Assembly: GCF_000003815.2 (NCBI RefSeq)
Contig: NC_049983.1
Coordinates: 27,587,088 to 27,651,087, forward strand
Origin: Branchiostoma floridae
Taxonomy: Eukaryota; Chordata; Leptocardii; Amphioxiformes; Branchiostomatidae
DNA length: 64,000 bases
Reading direction: 5' to 3'
The number at the start of each line of letters is the position of its first letter. Position 1 is the stretch's first letter. A program made the translations under genes and the position numbers. Below the pieces are notes generated by a model. The model was not told the DNA's origin. It worked only from the letters and a program-made list of their open reading frames with translations, and did no database searches. Positions 20,101 through 30,110 of this stretch are shown in pieces.

Positions 20101-21279
20101 TTTTCATTGTATAAAATGTATATAACCGCTGTTTTTTTGTGAACTGATGATGTCATTTCTGCAAAAGTATTTTGCTTGTGAATAAATACCAATGGTGTAT
20201 TTCGTATGAATTGTGGCAAGTCGTTTTGTTCATCTTATCTTATATTCTTGTAGAAGTAAGACTTTGAATAATACCCCGATATGTAGCAATTCATTGTTAG
20301 TAATGCAGTAGTCCGAGGTTTTGAACAAGAAACAAATGTCCTCAAAGCATTAACAAAACAACACGTGTTAGAAACAACATCGTTAGAACATAAGTGTTAG
20401 TAAAGAAAGGTAGTTCACAACAATAACCAAATTGTCACAATGATAACCATAAACCGACCCCATAAACCATAGTCGCTTGATAAAAACGCATATTTCAATG
20501 CGAACGCATATTCATAAAATAAAACGTATAAGTAATGCAGTGGTCCGAGGCGTTGAACAAGAAACAAATGTCCTCAAATCATTAACAAAACAACACGTGT
20601 TAGAAACAACATCGCTAGCGCACCCCAAGTGCATCGGTGCGGTATATAGTACCTGTCGAGAAAAACAGGTATCGAAAAAAATTGACGTTTGAAACATAAG
20701 ATCCATGACACTAGTAGTTACTATTCTTCTTCTAAAATAAACATATTGTTGCTGTAATTTTGTTGCTCGGACATGTCCAAAACAAGGTGCCGAGTTGACC
20801 TGCGCTGGGTGCCGAGTCGTCCTGATTGCCTCGGGACGAGTTGTCCCAGGTGCCGAGTTGTCTCGAAATCCCATCGCCCCCCTCCCCCATACCGCAAAAT
20901 TATGTTTGGCCACCAAAAGTCAGCATATAGTTTCAAAGACGCGCATGACGTCATCGCAAAATAGTAAAGACAATACGCTAATACGCCATACTAAGAAAGC
21001 CCAACGACGCGACGTACTATAGGTACAAAAGAAAAGTATACGTCGACGTTATAATTTGTAGACGTAAACATGTATGTTTGAAGGTCACAACACGGTAACG
21101 TTGGACTCTCTAGCTCGTGAAAGCAGCGATGCCTGTAGTCTAAATCTTTACACAAACTCCATGAGAATGTCCACCAACCTTAGCAGCGTCCAGACGGACC
21201 CTATGACGCCGCCGTTGTGCCTGACGACGCTAAACGCGTTCCGGACAAGGTTCAGGTAAGGACTGATGAACCCCGCCAT
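11124..21279 (-). CDS. NDUFA12: NDUFA12, complex I accessory subunit (B17.2), four exons
   Basis: Exons: 21279-21179, 12551-12469, 12126-12048, 11304-11124. All junctions are GT-AG, the phases agree, and they give 147 residues (the human protein has 145). Exon 1 has the first in-frame ATG, in a good context (ACCAAGATGG), and HNGGVIGSVWTLLR, matching the family's HGGLRGYLRVFFR. Exon 2 encodes GTLVGVDQFGNKYFE, exon 3 RHRWVEFGDK to PAEW, exon 4 HRWMHCIGEHPPTE through NYVPYTTTPPK. These are the conserved segments of the B17.2 family, a peripheral-arm subunit of mitochondrial NADH:ubiquinone oxidoreductase. Intron 1 is about 8.6 kb because it contains a complete MULE transposon in the opposite orientation; the splice sites are intact, so the gene is probably still expressed. 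Confidence 0.93.
12663..12748. repeat. (GAGT)n microsatellite
   Basis: About 20 tandem GAGT units with a few TGTG interruptions, inside intron 1 of NDUFA12. Confidence 0.95.
13315..13323. repeat. 9-bp target site duplication, left (CCCATCGCC)
   Basis: CCCATCGCC directly precedes the left terminal repeat of the MULE; the same nine bases follow the right terminus at 20870-20878. Nine bases is the usual target duplication of Mutator-like elements. Confidence 0.8.
13324..13431 (+). repeat. MULE left terminal inverted repeat
   Basis: Contains repeated GACAACTCGGCACC/GACGACTCGGCACC motifs and ends near GGACATGTCGG; roughly 85% identical to the reverse complement of the right end. Confidence 0.85.
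13480..14745. repeat. MULE left subterminal direct duplications
   Basis: Two duplications overlap here. About 130 bp around GGACATAAAGTCCAATTGA occurs at 13,812 and again 290 bp on at 14,102. The segment with GGTGCGCTCTGAGCGG and CCGAGTCGGCT occurs near 13,565-13,630 and again near 14,688-14,742. AAGGAGGTTAACCT also occurs twice (14,323 and 14,862). No coding frame is credible. Confidence 0.75.
15465..15541. repeat. Short tandem duplication upstream of the transposase
   Basis: ATCAAGTTGATTGTCAATGG followed by AGACCGTCTTCCT occurs twice, about 50 bp apart, just before the transposase ATG at 15,622. Confidence 0.8.
15622..19533 (+). CDS. MULE transposase with PHD finger and FLYWCH finger
   Basis: Exons 15622-15730, 17297-18507 and 18769-19533 join in frame at GT-AG sites into 694 residues without a stop. 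Residues 7-61 form a C4HC3 PHD finger split by intron 1: C7-C10, C23-C26, H31-C34, C58-C61 with W56. Residues 97-136 and 137-176 are a near-perfect tandem repeat of an acidic linker. Residues about 221-294 are a FLYWCH zinc finger (YWRC, YCKA, HEHNH). The MULE catalytic domain follows: candidate DDE residues D412 (YMDGTF), D479 (VLDFE) and E596 (NNDVEGWH), with the family's CxFHW at 500-504. It would cut and join the element ends. PHD fingers read histone tails, so chromatin-guided targeting is a possible role. The exons are GC-rich, unlike the AT-rich surroundings. An AATAAA lies at 20181. Confidence 0.88.
15974..16048. repeat. Perfect 24-bp inverted repeat (foldback) at LINE edge
   Basis: 15974-15997 (AATTGAAGACGAATAAATC and on) is exactly reverse-complementary to 16025-16048, with a 27-base loop. 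It lies just before the LINE fragment in the transposase intron. Confidence 0.9.
16063..17075 (+). pseudogene. Degraded LINE reverse transcriptase in transposase intron 1
   Basis: Broken over several frames. Recognisable are FRNRTERKPQQ/KENPNNYRGIA, IGVRQGCVLSPTLFNLYI, the catalytic FYADDIVLLSE, YYLGIMF and LPILLYGSEVW, in reverse-transcriptase order. Frameshifts and stops interrupt it, so it is dead. The style matches the LINE tail at the right end of the window. Being intronic, it does not disturb the transposase frame. Confidence 0.85.
17476..17715 (+). repeat. Tandem 120-bp coding duplication in the transposase
   Basis: 17476-17595 and 17596-17715 are almost identical (I see one T/C difference) and encode the same 40 residues, starting SVGEDWSPEF and ending DDEDEN. 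The length is a multiple of three, so the frame is kept. Confidence 0.95.
19470..19638. repeat. Nested hairpin around the transposase stop codon
   Basis: 19470-19502 and 19606-19638 form a 33-bp inverted repeat with three mismatches (core AGATCTTTGGCCCAGTTGTA). Inside it, 19514-19525 (ACAACACAAGTG) pairs perfectly with 19539-19550, and the TAA at 19531-19533 sits in the loop. Confidence 0.9.
19660..20110. repeat. MULE right subterminal tandem repeat
   Basis: About five imperfect units of 83-100 bp, each with GTGAACTGATGATGCCATTT, GTGCAAAAGTATTTAGCAAA and TTTTGCCGTTTATTTTCATT. Probably transposase 3' UTR and subterminal sequence; minus-strand frames through it are only products of the repeat. 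Confidence 0.9.
20299..20615. repeat. Direct duplication near the MULE right end
   Basis: An 80-bp segment with GTCCGAGG, GAACAAGAAACAAATGTCCT and AACAAAACAACACGTGTTAG occurs at about 20,300-20,380 and 20,535-20,612. Confidence 0.9.
20768..20869 (-). repeat. MULE right terminal inverted repeat
   Basis: The reverse complement matches the left terminus: GGTGCCGAGTTGTC at the outer edge and GGACATGTCC at the inner edge. Confidence 0.85.
20870..20878. repeat. 9-bp target site duplication, right (CCCATCGCC)
   Basis: Exact copy of 13315-13323 on the other side of the element. Confidence 0.8.
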
Positions 21280-21604
21280 CTTGGTACCCCGAGCGATCCC
21301 GAAGATGGCCGAAAGGCGAGCCGAGCAGCGAGGACTGATCGGGTTTCCGAATATGACGTCATACCTGGACTGTACCAACAGTGTGGGGTGAGTTATGTTG
21401 AGACTGACAGGTGATGTCGAGGAAAGTTACCAGCCTCCCCCCTCCCCCCCAGTAAAATTATGGATATCGACCCTGATATCGACCAATTGCCACCGGCATG
21501 TTTGAAACGTAAACAATGGTGTTATTATGCTGAGTGGCCTTGCCCTTTGAGTACGGTAGGGTCCGGTAGGAACACATGGACTATGATCACTTATTTTTCC
21601 CAAA

Positions 21605-21775
21605 GTACGTTTCCTTGTTAGATAAGACCGGAGTGTTTATTTGTAGTTCGATGGCAGCAAACACACGCAGATCCTGACATAGAAGATTATAGAACCAGTT
21701 CCAAGTAAATATCCATGTCCAACCGGGCGGGCGTTGCCCGGGCAAGTGCAATGGCAGAAAATAGCCTCCATAGCA
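21605..21775 (+). repeat. Interspersed repeat family R1 (copy 1)
   Basis: Marked by ACGTTTCCTTGTTAGATAAG, GCAGCAAACACACGCAGA, AACCAGTTCCAAG and TGTCCAACCGGGCGG. Further copies are at about 29,088-29,225, 30,220-30,415, 35,732-35,870, 38,385-38,580, 46,232-46,480 and 48,060-48,215, with a partial one at 48,940-49,020. All point the same way. Minus-strand frames through it recur only because the repeat recurs. No tRNA-like head seen; origin unknown. Confidence 0.85.
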
Positions 21776-21898
21776 NNNNNNNNNNNNNNNNNNNNNNNNN
21801 NNNNNNNNNNNNNNNNNNNNNNNNNNNNNNNNNNNNNNNNNNNNNNNNNNNNNNNNNNNNNNNNNNNNNNNNNNNNNNNNNNNNNNNNNNNNNNNNNN
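21776..21898. other. Assembly gap (123 N)
   Basis: A run of N inside an R1 repeat copy; its 3' part resumes near 22,080. Confidence 1.
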
Positions 21899-24800
21899 GC
21901 GCTGAACGTAGGCCTTTTTAGGACAGTACAATACCGATAACGGAGCTTGGTGCAAAAGAAGGCTCTTGGGGGGCGGCAGTCAGAAAAGGCCAGCAATCAG
22001 CGACCAGTACCGTGACAAATAGAAATGGCCAGCAAAAGTGGCATAGCATTATGAGCCCAAAAACGCCCACAGAGAGCCTGCTATGGAGGCTAGGCAGAAA
22101 ACGCTTTGGGTCCTTTTTACGAATAACATTTTGCAGGCTGTTTTTTATAATATAATAATATAATATTAGAAAAGATTTAGTGGTTCTGCGGGGTTGTTTG
22201 TTTTGTGGATGTCTTTGCAGCTAAGTACCCTGTGGATGGGTTGCGATGATATTTGTAACGTAATTAGGTCACTGGTGTTGTGATCCTGATCTTTTCTATG
22301 CATTTTTGGCCTCCTGGTGGTTGACCATGAAACTTTAGAAGGTGTCTTATTTTTATGTTTTAAGTAAACATGTGTGAATAACCTTGGGATGGATCGCTAT
22401 GATTTTTGAGGTGTTAGATAGTTCTTGTGATCTGTAAGAAGTTACATTAGCTTGGGCCTCTTAGCGGCTAGTTTTGGAATTGCAGGGGCCTTGTTGTCAA
22501 AAACTACCGAGAAGGATAACTCAAGAAAGGAACAGTGGCTTGTCATGATTTCTGGCATGTAGGTAGCTCATACGAAGATGTACAAAATGGAAGATAGATC
22601 ATGCAAAATAGGAGACAATTTGATTAATTAATGAGAATATTTTATCATAGTAGTTGTTTTGATGTGTATTTGTTGTCTTGGACATGATGTAGTCTTAACA
22701 TTTTGGTGGAAGATAGCTTGTGACATACATTAGCCAGTGGTACTAAACTCAAGAAGACCGGGCTTATCTTAACGGCACCACTGGACGATACATGATACAT
22801 GACACACAACAGAAAACATGTAAATGGGAACGTATGATGTACATGTATATATGGGGATTTATATCAATACTTGTTGCTTGGGGCTATGGGAAAGTTTCTT
22901 ATATTTTGTGTTAAGGTGATTGATGGAAGTGAGGTGTTGAAGGCGCTGTTCAGCATTTTATGAGTTGATATAATGTTGGCCGTATACGCATACCTTTGGA
23001 AGTCCGATGGAAAGAAAAGTGGGGGAAAGAGGGGTCTTTCTACATGCAATTCGGAATTGTGTTGAGTGAATTGTGTTTAGACCATGTATGTTTATATGCA
23101 TGACATCCTCCGGGAACTCGAAAATTGACGCGAGCATCCGAATAAAAAAAGTTTGGCCAAAACAAGCCTACCGCTGCCTGTGATCCACGAGTATTGTATT
23201 GTTGTAATTCTAATAAACCAAATCAAAACAAAGTTGCGTTCATTATGGAGTCTATGTATAGTTAGGAAAGTTTGATTGAATATTACTAAACACGCAGAGC
23301 ATGGTGTACCAAACAATAGAGTATTAATTTTTGATCTATTATAACTTTGTCTTTGACTTTGGGACTTACTTTGGCATTCTAGGTCATTAGTATCTGTTTT
23401 CCGATTTTCTTTTGCAATATCCGGCATATAATTGTCATTTTACAACAGCTTTGTACGATTCATAATATGTTTAAAATTTTCTTTTGGAAACGATTGAAAA
23501 TTGATGCGCGTGCGGATGTCGTCCATATAATGAAATCAACATGGCCATATTATGGAAGGCTGAATTAGCAGATATGTTTAGTTGTACATCTTTATCGGTC
23601 ATGTGTTAAATTTGAGGTCTAATTTGTCAGTTTTCCTTTTTTTTCGTTGATTGGAAGGAGTAAGGTATGGGTTAGATTTAGAGCGGTTGTCAGTGTCTTG
23701 AACCTGTATTGTGTTGTGGAAAATTAAAGTTCTTATAGTTAGTAGTTATAGTTGGGAAATGAAACGTAAGTGACTTTTTTTTATTGACAACAGAACCGTC
23801 AAGATAAATCACCCTGAGGAACAACATTCATTCTAAGAACTAAAACTTAGTACAGTTAGTAATCTTTGTCCTTTCATAATTAATTGACCATGTTCCTTGC
23901 CAAGACCCCTCCACAGAAACCCAACCAACCCATAGAGAAGCACACTGAATATTCCATGGAGCGTTGGAGGTATGATGTCCAAGAACTCTTGTTGGTTTTG
24001 TTGTATTTAAACATAGTGAGAAGTACATGGTACACGGTTACATATTGCATCATATTCTAGTATGAAGTCAAGGGTCACATAAATCAATTTTAATTGCTAT
24101 ATGGTCGCTAAGTAATCACCGTCCAGTGAACTTGGGAGCGTTGGATAAAATTGGCCACAAGGTTTAACTTGAATTTGTAATTAACATGTGTTCTTTGCAA
24201 CCTATGATTTATTTCTATAAATATCGATCGCATTGTAAAGGCCTCGTCACCCTGACTTATTACTTGAGCACTGTTGCTGCGAGTTATTTTTCACCTGTAG
24301 TCTACCAGTATTGAAGCAATGAATCCAGATGTAGGCCGCTTAGTTACCGTTACCGACGATAGGTGCTTAGTTACCGTTACCGACGATATTTTCTCCTCCA
24401 TCGTAGCGTCGTACGCCGAACGTTTTAGAAGCAGGGGGCGCAGTAGTTTAACAATATTAGGTCGTGGTCAAAAACGTCATAGATAATCGCACGATCGGGT
24501 CAAAGGAGATTGAAGGACAGTACCTGTAGCAACAGGAAAATCACAGGTACATCAGTCATCGCTAAGTGTCGAGTGACGAAACCTACATTTGAAAAGGACT
24601 TTGACCAAGTTCAAAATATATATCGTGCGATGTTTATAGAGCAAAGTACAGACCGCAAAGGGTAGATCCGGTCCCTCCGCGAGTCGCTGTACAAGGTAAG
24701 GACGCTTCACTATGTACATTGCTTTAGTGACTATAACTGTACACTATGCTTCATACATCAATACAATCATCAATATCCATAGACCACAAAATTTATGAGA

Positions 24801-25494
24801 CAATCAGAAAGAGGGAGGGAGCATAAGAAAGACAGAGCGATAAAGCGATGACGTCTTCGTACGTGCGCAGCTGAAAAGGCTGTCTAGTCGTGCTAATCGT
24901 ATTAATCGCAAGTTTTACTTTTGTTCTTCACCAGTTAAGAAACTTGTTCATGACCTACTGCCACTCAGATATTTTGCTCGAAACTCTTGAACTCTGTTAG
25001 CTCCGGGCCCTTTCTAAATGTCGGGTCGCATACAATAACTGTTTCAGGATTATTTTGAACTTGCCTCGACGGCGTACAATGTTTGTTTACCACTCGACTG
25101 GCTCTTTTGAATCAAGGCGAAGGAGGGTATGTTATTCTTTCTTACATAGATTACTCTCCTCCCACAATTGTATCATCAAATGCTTGTAGACGTCTGACAT
25201 GTACTACTGCAACTTTCCCACAACTGTTATGGTCTGCTGTACAGATAGCTGTTTTTTTAAGTATATGTATGTTTGTATGTCCTTAAGTGTTGTGAGCCCT
25301 ATGGGGCTTTCATACCTGAAATGAATAAATGAACAAACATAAATAGCCATGCTAGTGTGCACCCTGCATTTTTTTTACAGAATGTTGCAATCGTACAGAT
25401 TATTTTGACCAGAACATCATTGTTTGGAAATAGCTTTAACATAAGTAGTGCAGTCATAACATATTCTTGCAATAATGAGCATAAGACAGCCAAG
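21899..25494. other. Intergenic stretch, no gene supported
   Basis: AT-rich and without a credible coding frame. Inside are an R1 tail (about 22,080-22,150), two copies of a GAAAATTGA(C/T)GCG motif (23,118 and 23,496), a 26-bp tandem doublet GCTTAGTTACCGTTACCGAC (24,338 and 24,363) and a LINE-3'-end-like segment with GTGAGCCCTATGGGGCTTTC near 25,288. Confidence 0.55.
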
Positions 25495-25507
25495 TACCTT
25501 GACAAAC

Positions 25508-25513
25508 TTTATT
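25508..25513 (-). terminator. Putative poly(A) signal, BRICHOS gene 1
   Basis: AATAAA on the minus strand, conserved at the same relative place in the other two units (32094-32099 and 42833-42838). Confidence 0.45.
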
Positions 25514-25895
25514 CAAATATTGAATGGAACAGCAGGCGAGATTAGCCTCGACAACATTTTCAATACGGTCCAAATAAAGTTGCGTAAAAACCATAAAGCT
25601 TGTTATACACTGAATCTAATGCGCACAGTTAGACAGTTACGTCTCCATTGGGATGTAAATCGATCGACAAAAAAGTGTATACATGTCTCCTGTCTCATTC
25701 AAAGGAGAATGCATTTAGAAAACAAGTTGATTTAGTTTATAATGGTGGAAATCTACATTTAATTTTTATTTCAGCACACACACAATAACACTTTTCACTT
25801 GTTTTGCACAAAGGCTTAAAACGTCAAACACAAAGGATTGTAAGAACCAAATTGCAGCTAAGACAAAAACCTTCTGACAGCCTGACAGATATTTC

Positions 25896-28244
25896 TCAAG
25901 GGCAGTAAGGTGTGCACTGCCATCCTGTGCCCGTATAGTCATGGCGCCGGGTGCAGTCATAATAGGATGGTTCCTGAAATGGGTTACTAAGGCGTTGACA
26001 ATTGTAGGTGTAGATGCACCTGTTGGTCTTCAATTGGCAATTGTACCTCCAAAGCCACGGCTCACAGTTTACGATGAGCCGAGCAGTTTTGTTCCCTAAT
26101 CAGAGAAAAAAACGGCAATGTTGAGCATATCTGCCGTCAGGATGACTGAAATTGAATGGTTAAATCAGAGGACTTTTAAGGGCCACACCCTGAGTTTATT
26201 TCGGGTTGCTTTACACCCTCAAGTCTAGCGACAGCCTTAGCCAGCAAATTATATTGTAGCTGAATGACTGTATATAGGCTGAGAGGATATTCTTTCAGCT
26301 GAGTCATGATCATTCAACTTATCTAATTTTGAAAAATTACAGGAAAAATCGTTATTTTCATGTGAAAAGTAATGCACAAAATCGGACGTTTCGCATTTGA
26401 TAAAACCCATTGAAAAGATTGTCAGGCATACCTGACTGTTGTTGTCAGAAAGAGGAAAACGCTGCGAGTGATCGAGCCAAGAAAATTCTACTACCACAAT
26501 TTTTTCATAAACATCCACGGAGTGCGGTACTGCAGCTTCGGACACAATCACACAACACCTCAGAGGTCAATCTGGGTCAAGGAATCGATTTACATTCTAG
26601 GCGTACGGATACCCTGAAATGAAGCTCAGGTCCAAACACAATTTTCACCAAAAGCACACCACTTCCTGCGCTTTAAGACATGTTCGTATTTAATGTACCT
26701 AATGAGAAATTCAAACCTAGTCGAAGAGCTAATCGAAATGTAGAAAATGATGTAAGATTTTACCTCCGTCCTGCTCGATGGATGCCCCAGGAACCACCTC
26801 CGTACTGTAGACAGGATACTTCTCGCACATCTGGGCCATCTGATCCCCCAACATGGACCGGTCCTTCACAGGCTGCGCGGCGGCGCGCTCGTAGGTCTCC
26901 TCCTTCTTCCTCTTGATGATGGTGCTCCGTGCTTGTGGATTCTATAAACATAGGCGGGGTATTTAATGTCAATATTATAAAATCAAAGCTCATGGCGTCT
27001 TTTGTGACCGTAACTTGTAGTCCTAAGTGTTCTCTCTGTACATTGACAATTAATTTTCTGAAAGTTCACTCACCGCCATCTCGCTCAACCCTTCCTCCAG
27101 CTTGTCGATAGTCAGCATATCGTCAGGCATGTGGGACAGGAAACAGACGTTCAGGTCCGGGAAGAGGGTCATCGCCAGACCCTGTAAAGTAAAATGCATG
27201 AATTTGTCAGTTACCACCGCTAGACTACATCTGTTCTTCTTTTAAACATAAGTACCATAAACATGTGGGTGTAAATCGTGTTGTACGCACCGTGTTGTAG
27301 TCCAGCATGAACTGATTGGCAGTCACGATGTTGTGCTGAGGCACGTGGAACACGACGATCTGATTCTCCCGGTCTACGTCAGTCACTTGGTTGAAAATCG
27401 TTCCTTCCTCGTTGATTTGGACAGTGTACTGATGCTAAAAAGGAGAATTCGGATCATGAATCAGCAGCAACAAATGCACGAGTAGGTACATGTAATGGTT
27501 TCTCTCTGGAAATGTAATTCCTACCATGACGTTATCTTAACCTGTCTGTATATGTGCCTGTAAAGCCGGTATAGCCGCCTTTGGTGTATCACACCAGCTT
27601 CTGTATCTGTATCTATATAGCCGGTATAACCGCCCTTCGGCGTAACACACCAGCTTCTGTATCTGTATCTGTATCTGTATGGTTGGTATAACCGCCCTTC
27701 GGCGTAACACACCAGCTTCTGTATCTATATCTGTATGGTTGGTATAAATGCATTTCATACCAATGTCAAATCTGATCAAAGTATATTCAACGTCATTTCA
27801 CTCCCTGTAGAATATCCTCTTGTACTTTTACCATTTGCCGTTTACAACATTAATCATTTTCAGATTGAAACATTAGATTCAACGGGGACAGATATACCTA
27901 CATTGCAGGACAGGCTCACTTGTGAAACCAAAGAAAAGCTGACATTTAAGCTGCACACTAATTTGTTGAAGATTTAAAATGTTATCTTCCCTACCTGGGT
28001 GGAGGGGGCCTTTTCCTCACACGTACAGGGGCATGTACAGGAGGGTGCCGCGTGGACGGTAGACAAAACCGCCAAGATGGAGAAGAGCAGAAATCCAGCC
28101 TGGGGAACATGAACAAATGTTACATGTTACATAAAATGAAATAAACTACACCCTAGTTTTTTATGTTACATAAAATAAAATAAACTACACCCTAACTTGA
28201 AGAGGCAGCGCTATCAGCATAAGAGAGTCTTGATGGCTTACCAT
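25896..28244 (-). CDS. Secreted BRICHOS-domain protein with 7-Cys tail, gene 1
   Basis: Exons 28244-28242, 28099-27995, 27434-27291, 27181-27074, 26941-26764 and 26095-25896 join at GT-AG sites into 245 residues. The first exon codes only for Met. Residues 1-18 are a signal peptide; CTCPCTC follows. The BRICHOS domain covers about 37-165: LDYNTGLA across the exon 3/4 junction matches the family's DYxTG, and C97 and C159 are the canonical pair. Exon 5 adds a basic KRKK insert. The last exon encodes a Cys-rich domain (C-x8-C-x6-C-x5-C-x14-C-x12-C-x3-C) ending TPYCP. BRICHOS acts as an intramolecular chaperone for a C-terminal client in gastrokine, surfactant protein C and arenicin precursors, so the tail is the probable effector. 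Gastric-type or antimicrobial function is inference. A TATA box lies upstream. Confidence 0.88.
27540..27745. repeat. 56-bp minisatellite in BRICHOS intron 2 (unit 1)
   Basis: About three units with ATAACCGCCCTTCGGCGTAA, ACCAGCTTCTGTATCTG and GTATGGTTGGT. Unit 2 has about five (34,095-34,390), unit 3 about one and a half (44,850-44,935). Repetitive minus-strand frames here are not genes. Confidence 0.9.
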
Positions 28245-28342
28245 GACGAACCAGTGGACAGTCGGTCTCTTCGGTCGAAGATTCAGTCACAACAGCTTTT
28301 GCGTGGATGGTTGGGGTATGTCACCAATCGAGCGGTGCACCC

Positions 28343-28350
28343 AATTTATA
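28343..28350 (-). promoter_or_regulatory. TATA box of BRICHOS gene 1
   Basis: CTATAAATTGGG on the minus strand about 100 bases before the ATG, conserved in the other two genes (34988-34995 and 45518-45525). Confidence 0.6.
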
Positions 28351-29389
28351 GAGGTTTGAAACAATGAACCTGTCAATCAACCAATCAATCAAGTTGTTTG
28401 TTACACAAAAATTCTTGGAAGCAACACTTCCTTGACTTTTGTGTAAATTCTGCAAAGCGCTGACTCATGAGAACAGAACATAAGTTGCTGACTTGTTATT
28501 TGCAATATGTATTGGAACGTGTCAATGTGGCTTGAGAACTCTAAGCTGTACCATTCATATATGTCATATAGTCATAGTAGTCTTACGTTGTCTTATCCTT
28601 GTTTCCTTTGGACTACTGAAAATATATCTTCCTAACTTTTTTGCAAATTGATTATGGAGGATAAACCTGTTTTCCAACTAGATCTCTTTTGCAAATCAAT
28701 TCACAGCTAGGATGTAAAAACCTCTCTCCAACAAGATCTCTTCAGTGTCACTGACGAAAGACACCGGATGTTGTTTGAACATTCTGGCTATTTCTTGTTG
28801 ACTCGTTAGCAAACCATGTTTGGAACAGCAACAGGGGTTATTAAGAGTAGCTGTCATTGTCATAAACATATTGAAATTCCTTAATGTACTTAAATTGTTC
28901 CGACAGGTAATCATGCACATCGAGATACTATTCTATAGTTTTGTCTGGAATCTTTCCAATGTGCGTGTGCTGACTGACAAGGGCGATTACATGCTCATGA
29001 GTCATGACCGAACTGTAAGTTATGCCGCGAGTTGTTTTTTTCGGAGCCTTGTCCTTTGACAAAGGTCCTACACTTGTTTGTCACAGAGTACGTTTCCTTG
29101 TTAGATAATATTTTTGTTCCATGGCAGCAAACACACGCAGAGCCCGACTTAGAACCAGTTCCAAGAAATCCACTCCATCGCCATGTCCAACCGGGCGGTC
29201 CTTGCCCGGTCAACCGCCCTGACATTTAAGCCTTTCGATTTCTTTGTCGTCAGAATTTGTAGACATTATCTTCATACCTCCACGATATATCTTTTTGTGA
29301 ATATCTTGTTTTATCTTGTTTCATTGATTATATGAATTTGGCTGTAATCAATAATTTTTCTAAAAGATGGTCTTCTCTTTCTTGTAACT

Positions 29390-30110
29390 CTGGTATTTGA
29401 ATGCAAGACTGTTTCTTGTATCAGTATCAGTCGGTACGTCCACCAGCTTATTGGTCATTTTGTACATCATGCAAAGTCTGGACATTTTCCTTCTGTCTTC
29501 AAGTGACATCCACTGCAAATCTGTTTTCATTTTGGTAACAGTGGCATCCCTGCTTGGGTCTGCACCCTTGCCAGTTTATCTTTGTCTTTCTTTGTATACG
29601 GGTCCCATACTGTTGCATACTGTTGCATCATATTCAAGATTAGGTCTTACCCCGGCTGGGCATGCCCACAAGTTACGTTTGATCACCCCCAATGTCTGTT
29701 TAGCCTTGTTTGTTATTTTGTTAACATAGAAACCCCACTTCAGCCTAGTTGTTAACGTGACACCTAGGTATGGGTGTGTTTTTGTGGTTGCTAATGTCTG
29801 ACCACAGAGCTGGTAATGGGGCACATTTGGTGTTCGTTTGTTCGTAATGTGCATGATATAGCACTTGTCAGGATTGAAGTGCATAAGCCATTTATTTCCT
29901 TTGTCATTCTTCCAGCGTGTTCAGGTCTTTCTGAAGGACTTGTGAATCACTCTTTGTGGATACCTCTATATATAACAGGCAATCATCGGCGAATAACCGT
30001 ATGTCTAGACGACAATGTTCCTTGGTATCTGTTACACTGTTGCTATTTAGAAGCGAGCTGACAAAGGCAGAACTACAAACTACCTGAAAACCTTTTATTT
30101 CCAAACCACG
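29390..30110 (-). pseudogene. LINE reverse transcriptase fragment A, unit 1
   Basis: Minus-strand pieces read IRLFADDCLLYIEVSTKSDS (catalytic FADD), MHFNPDKCYIMHITNK, HPYLGVTLT, RPNLEYDATVCN and KTDLQWMSLEDRRKMSRLCM: the palm-to-C-terminal part of a CR1/L2-like non-LTR element. Frames are broken and the 5' end is missing. It is paralogous to 37,446-38,268 in unit 2. Confidence 0.85.

Larger units (their letters stand above)
13324..20869 (+). mobile_element. Complete Mutator-like (MULE) DNA transposon
   Basis: A 7,546-bp element bounded by CCCATCGCC on both sides. Its ends (13324-13431 and 20768-20869) are inverted copies of about 100 bp: both read GACAACTCGGCACCTGGGAC inward, then CAATCAGGACGACTCGGCAC and GGACATGTC. 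It carries one unbroken transposase gene (15,622-19,533, plus strand), repetitive subterminal regions on both sides and a dead LINE fragment in the transposase intron. The whole element lies in intron 1 of NDUFA12, antisense to it. Intact ends, target duplication and open frame suggest recent mobility. Confidence 0.88.

Noticed and set aside
26760-26993. Frame with HHHQEEEGGDLRARRR over a BRICHOS exon
   Set aside because: Wrong frame of exon 5; the phase-consistent reading gives the BRICHOS cysteine and keeps splice sites.
27521-27779. Tyr/Arg-rich repeated frames (YRYRYRSWC) in BRICHOS introns, also at 34,060-34,424
   Set aside because: They lie wholly in the intron 2 minisatellite and change with its copy number.
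28995-29225. Minus-strand frames with LSNKETY and QGPPGWTW, also at 21,587, 35,573 and 47,938
   Set aside because: They recur only where the R1 interspersed repeat recurs and have no common full-length frame.
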